Positions 6,561 through 10,073 of a DNA stretch of 10,073 bases are shown piece by piece (the stretch's first letter is position 1; the number at the start of each line of letters is the position of its first letter). Below the pieces are notes generated by a model. The model saw only the letters and a list, made by a program, of their open reading frames with translations, was not told the DNA's origin and ran no database searches. The position numbers and the translations under genes are program-made. This DNA is from Dichomitus squalens LYAD-421 SS1 (Eukaryota; Basidiomycota; Agaricomycetes; Polyporales; Polyporaceae), in NCBI RefSeq assembly GCF_000275845.1, contig NW_006766966.1, forward strand, positions 94,179-104,251. Reading direction: 5' to 3'.

Positions 6561-7255
6561 TGCTACAGCCGTCCAGGGGAGCTTCCTGCTCAGTATATGC
6601 GGGCGGGGTAGGATTGAATGTGAGAGATGTAGGCGTTAACATGGAAATGACCTAACACGAGGTGGGACGGGACGGGTAGGAAGGGAAGACAGCCATTGCA
6701 TATCGCTTGAAGGAGCGTCTGCACATCCATACACAAGGAAATCGCCCTGCATAGACCATATAGCTCACCACTTCTACGTCCCCGGTCTTCCGTAGACCGC
6801 CACGCTCGTCTATACCGTGCCCATGTATTCAGCTGCCTTCATTCTGCCCCTTCCTCGTCGCGTGCTGGGACAACCTGGCACGATCTACCATGCGTGGATT
6901 TGTGAATCATGCTGTACGTAACATTACAGTGAGTGCCATTGAGGAAAGATAAGCGCGTGATCCAAATACCTACAAAGAGGGCCTCGTACTTGGATATGCC
7001 ATACGTATAGGGAGGGTGTCATGGTAGTCCCCTTCGCTGTCCATATGGTGTGGGGAGACGCAGAACAGTCGGATAAAACCGTGCTAGAGGAGGATGCACG
7101 GAGAGCAGAGCCAACGCCAACAAGCGTGTGAGCAGCGAGAGAAGTGCCCAGGAAGGAGACGAACAAGGGCAGAAGGCGAACAAGAGTGGGAACGCAGGGC
7201 AAGGCGCAGCGGCGAGCAACGACCGGTGACCAGCTGGAGTGAGCTGTCGCGCCAG
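6250..7255 (+). repeat. 5' flank repeat, copy 3 (upstream of F-box gene B)
   Basis: It is collinear with unit M over about 1 kb and, in its right half, with 1600-1980 upstream of F-box gene A. It carries the minus-strand relic in its left part and a purine-rich run with GAACAAGAGTGGGAACGCAG at 7178 in its right part. It leads straight into the F-box B upstream region, so it shows what the complete unit looks like. Apart from the relic, no frame is credible. Confidence 0.65.
6664..6685 (+). other. G-quadruplex motif
   Basis: Four GGG tracts are separated by AC, AC and TAGGAA, within the canonical loop range. It occupies the place in unit B that the motif at 5158-5174 holds in unit M. Confidence 0.45.
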
Positions 7256-7450
7256 TATTCAGCCAGCTTTCACGCACGCTGTAGGTCCGGGTTTGCGGAC
7301 GTGTATGCCATCCATAGCCGAAGACGATGGTCGCAGTCAAGATGGACAGCGACAGCGAGCAACGTCTTTCTTGCGATCGCTCCTGGCATAACGCGTCGCG
7401 GGCGCCTGGCTCACACGAGTCAGCTGATCACCTTCGACCACGCGTCGCCC

Positions 7451-7539
7451 AAGGTTCTGTCCTTGGGTCCCGCGTACACACCAGCTATCTTCTGAACTCT
7501 AAGACCATCTGGGAAACAGCTCCCGCAGTCGACGCTAGA
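7451..7539 (+). other. Highly conserved block upstream of F-box gene B
   Basis: Counterpart of 2101-2190, with TCCTTGGGTCCCGC, CAGCTATCTTCTG and GTCGACGCTAGA. It lies about 105 bp before the start codon, as in copy A. A short ACTC microsatellite (about 7590-7607) lies between it and the gene. Confidence 0.4.
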
Positions 7540-7644
7540 TGGCAGGAGCGATAAGAACATGAGTAGCGATTGCGGGTTCCACGACACTCCTCACTCACTC
7601 ACTGCTGTCCTGCATACGATCCGTCGCCCAGTGCTCTGCATTCC

Positions 7645-9183
7645 ATGAACCCATCCTCGGTTGCCAGCGAATCTGCGATGGACCACGATCGTGCTCATCC
7701 CAACCCCAACGTCAGCCGCTTCCCCGTCGAAGTCTGCGAGAACATCATCGACATGCTTTACTCGTTGTTCTTCGTGGACCGAGTTGCAAATTCTCGCGCC
7801 CTGCATCGCTGCGCCCTCGTGTGCAGAGCCTGGCGTGTCCGCTCCCAGCGTAATCTTTTCTACTCGGTTGTTCTCCACGACCTTCCAGCACTCCAGAAGT
7901 TCTCCGCTGTCCTCGACAACGCGCCCCATCTGTGCGAGTATGTCTACGAAGTAACACTCGTCGGGCGCACCCTTCACACCACAGCCAGTCCTCTCTCGCT
8001 CTTACCCATCGTCCTCCGTGGGAAGCTACCTAAGCTCCAAGAGGTCACTATAAATCGTTTTCGCGAAGACGCCAAGTCGTACCCTACAACGTCCAAATCG
8101 GGTACCATGAAGCCCCTACAATATCTTCCTCTTCATCCACGCTTCGCGGTCTACTTCTCTGCATTCACGACGGTTTCTCGACTCTGTATCGTTAATCTTA
8201 CATTCGTGCACTTCAACGATCTTTCCAGAATGATTAATTCCCTTCCGGCATTACGAACACTTGTTTGCAGCCATGTGCGATGCGTGGCCCTCGGCGCTCT
8301 GCCATTCAATATGAAACCGCGAGCCGATGGGATTCATGCTCCTGCAACGCCATTTGCACCAAAACTACAGAAGCTGCGACTGGTATGTACTCTGCAATAT
8401 GCATGGCATGCATCTAAAATTATTCACCCAGTGGAGCGTGGACATACGCTGCGTCCAAAGACTGGTATCCGCATGTGGGCCACGTCTCACGGAATTGGCA
8501 GTCAGTATGCCCTTCCTCCACGATGCCGAAATGGTCCTGCCCGGTGTGTTGATTCTGCTTCCCAATGACATTGCTAAGCTAGCTTTTGCACTGACGTTAC
8601 ACATCAGGAGTCCCCACCACGGAGTCCCCAGTGGGCGTCGACTTGAGCCTCTGCACGATGCTCGAGCGATTGGACATTGACCTGGGTCCGGAGCTCGTGA
8701 CTGACGGGCAGTCGCTCGACGAGCTCAAGGCGATGCCCAACTCGTGGGACTCCGCAGTTCCTGTCCGAAACATTCATCTCGTTCCAGTCATTCCAAGCGA
8801 ATTTACTCGGCAATGCTTTGCAGACCTTCTCAGTACGGTTGGTCGAGTTCTGGAGGAGTTGTTTCATGACTCTTATGCACCACCGAGCGGGGACGGAGAG
8901 GTTGGCGAGCAGGGCAGGAGATGGCGGTTATGGGTCGACGTATGCGACTGGGAAGTTTGGCGAGATTGGTGGTGGACACATGTCCAGAAGTGCTTTCCGA
9001 CGTTGGCGAAGTCACATGGGCTCACGATGAACTTCGACCCTCGTAAGTGATCAAGTAACATCGTAATTTGGCAGCGTAAGAGGGGTCACTCAATCATTGT
9101 CTTGCATTCTACTAGCACCGCTCGACCTATTCAAATGGAAAGATAGTGATGCACTACGATCAATACTCACAAGTACTCCCTAG
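7645..9183 (+). CDS. F-box protein B (four exons, about 450 aa; alternative 509 aa)
   Basis: Tandem paralogue of F-box protein A and likely SCF substrate adaptor. Exons: 7645-8382, 8432-8543, 8608-9042, 9116-9183. Introns of 49, 64 and 73 bp share sites and phases with gene A (GTATGT, GTGTGT and GTAAGT donors). The F-box lies at about residues 26-74: RFPVEVCENIIDMLYSLF, then ALHRCALVCRAWRVRSQRNL. Long shared blocks include NAPHLCEYVYEVTLVGRTLH and PFNMKPRADGIHAP. The tryptophan-rich segment is kept (RRWRLW...DWEVWRDWWW). The Met at 7645 is used because the frame has TAG at about 7562 and both copies share CATTCC just before this ATG. Exon 4 encodes DLFKWKDSDALRSIL and stops at TAG 9181. A second AG at 9145-9146, used with the same GTAAGT donor, would instead read VLPSELALESTK and join exon 5 (9255-9437) in phase 0, giving 509 residues. 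Which end is used cannot be decided here. Confidence 0.8.
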
Positions 9184-9208
9184 TGAACTGGCCCTGGAAT
9201 CAACCAAG

Positions 9209-9437
9209 GTGAGACTCCTTGTAGACCTATACTGACCACTGAATGCCGTTCCAGCTGCTGTTGGCTGCGCTGCTGTACTCTCACAACATTGTGGAAACTG
9301 AGGCGACGTTTACGCAAGCCATACGTTATCCGATCGCACTCGATCGCGCGGTCATTGGGTGGGAGGAAGAGCAGGGTCTGTCTGGGTTCAAGATTAGGGA
9401 GCGGAGCGATCGCAAGCAAGGCGGAAGGCCGGTGTAG
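9209..9437 (+). other. Candidate fourth intron and fifth exon of F-box gene B
   Basis: GTGAGA at 9209, CACTGAAT near 9237 and TTCCAG at 9249-9254 outline a 46-bp intron. The exon 9255-9437 is open for 60 codons in phase 0 (LLLAALLYSHNIVETEATF, then YPIALDRAVIGWEEEQGL) and ends at TAG. It is in frame with ELALESTK just before the donor, but not with the KWKDS frame used by the best intron 3 acceptor. It is either the true C-terminus, reached by an alternative acceptor, or 3' UTR left after a frameshift. Confidence 0.5.
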
Positions 9438-9675
9438 GGACATACGGAGGCAAAGTATTCACGGAAGTGGCTTGACATGGAGGGTTGAAGACAGTTTTGC
9501 AGGTTCTGTCTATGTCCGCAGTTTAGGTTTCGTCCCGATATGTATTCTGTGGCCCTATGGATGTGCGATGTGTCGGGCTGCATCTCGCGTGGATCATCGT
9601 GAGTCTGGGATACTCGATTATGGGGTTGTAGCGCAGGGGACTGAGGTAGCGGCGTTGCCGTAGCGAGTGAGAGCA
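9438..9675 (+). repeat. 3' tail shared by the two F-box units (copy B)
   Basis: It matches 4110-4290, including GGGGTTGTAGCGCAGGGG at 9622-9639 and GCGGCGTTGC after it. It ends the duplicated unit. No RNA gene or terminator was recognised. Confidence 0.55.
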
Positions 9676-9684
9676 CCAGTACAC

Positions 9685-10073
9685 ACTAGATAAATTTTTT
9701 GATCCTTATAGTTATAGTAAAACACGAATTATTTGGCCCAAATGTTATAGTGGCCCCTTCAAATATTTGGGAGGGTTTGGAGGGATGCCCCTCCCAGATA
9801 TTTGAGGCAGCAAACACCAAATATCTGGGACATATATAGGGAGGAGGGTACCCCTAAATATTTGCTAAATATTTGCTGTGAGTGCTACATAGGGAGGATC
9901 ATTTTCCGCTTGCGTGCACTGTGGGTCCTCTTGTGATTCCTCCAAATATTTGAAGTCCACCCCAAATATTTGATAAAGACTTAACCCAAATGTTCTCCAT
10001 TTGGTACAGCGTGACGTGAGTGCTCATTATGGCTAATCTGCTACATGCTCTCAACTACGTCTAGATGAAGGCG
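9685..10073. mobile_element. AT-rich palindrome array, possible end of an unidentified mobile element
   Basis: Base composition changes abruptly from GC-rich to AT-rich near 9685. The block holds CAAATATTTG at 9760, 9943 and 9963; single-base variants CAGATATTTG (9795) and CAAATATCTG (9818); and a tandem pair of TAAATATTTGC (9855 and 9866). CCCAAATGTT half-like sites occur near 9738 and 9985. Nothing like it occurs elsewhere in the window. Repeated sub-terminal motifs in both orientations are typical of transposase-binding ends of DNA transposons, but no terminal inverted repeat, target duplication or transposase is visible before the window ends. It could also be a non-autonomous element or a satellite-like repeat. 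Confidence 0.4.
9792..9830. repeat. Perfect 13-bp inverted repeat
   Basis: TCCCAGATATTTG (9792-9804) and CAAATATCTGGGA (9818-9830) are exact reverse complements with a 13-nt spacer, so the strand can fold into a hairpin. The left arm can also pair with CAAATATTTGGGAGG (9760-9774) with one mismatch, so alternative foldbacks are possible. Confidence 0.75.

Larger units (their letters stand above)
6780..9675 (+). repeat. Segmental duplication unit B (flank + F-box gene + 3' tail)
   Basis: Partner of unit A, in direct orientation about 5.3 kb downstream. Collinearity covers the flank, the conserved block at 7451-7539, all exons and introns of the F-box gene, the fifth exon and the tail ending near 9675. 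It stops just before the AT-rich block, so that block borders one copy only and was probably inserted or joined after the duplication. Confidence 0.75.

Overview
The window looks like GC-rich nuclear DNA from a basidiomycete fungus, most likely an Agaricomycete of the polypore kind. The grounds are short introns (about 49-79 bp, with GTATGT, GTGTGT and GTAAGT donors), F-box genes of the type expanded in these fungi, a fungal Ty1/Copia gag with its LTR, and long decayed intergenic stretches. No tRNA, rRNA, CRISPR array or bacterial-type operon was seen.

Layout. (1) Bases 1-1092: the 3' part of a Copia retrotransposon. An open gag frame ends where protease would normally begin. About 150 bp later come a polypurine tract and a TGTTGGAA...TTCTACA LTR of about 196 bp, so pol is absent. 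(2) 1093-1480: sparse; one weak two-exon ORF on the plus strand. (3) About 1480-4290: duplication unit A. It has a 5' flank, a minus-strand relic exon with a likely membrane segment, a four-exon F-box gene (2296-3828) and a decayed further 3' exon. (4) 4290-4740: nothing recognised. (5) About 4740-5755: a second copy of the 5' flank (unit M) with no F-box gene after it. (6) About 5756-6250: no intact gene; one short minus-strand peptide weakly recalls a polyketide synthase ketoreductase. (7) About 6250-9675: duplication unit B, with the flank, minus-strand gene relics, the second F-box gene (7645-9183) and its downstream exon. (8) 9685-10073: an abruptly AT-rich block with at least seven copies of CAAATATTTG or close variants, many of them in inverted or tandem arrangement. 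It is probably one end of an unidentified mobile element cut by the window edge.

The two F-box genes are tandem paralogues in the same orientation, about three quarters identical by eye in exon 1. Introns fall at the same places and phases in both. Their predicted products would be substrate adaptors of SCF ubiquitin ligases. Both show an ambiguous 3' end: the best-supported intron 3 acceptor leads to a stop at the same aligned codon in both genes, yet a coding-looking fifth exon lies further on. In copy B an alternative acceptor joins it in frame; in copy A it stays out of frame. The neighbourhood reads as a birth-and-death gene cluster with retroelement debris on one side and an AT-rich repeat on the other. 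No clearly new system was found. The most useful leads are the gag-only Copia element, the F-box 3' end, the minus-strand spliced relic kept in two copies, and the palindrome array.
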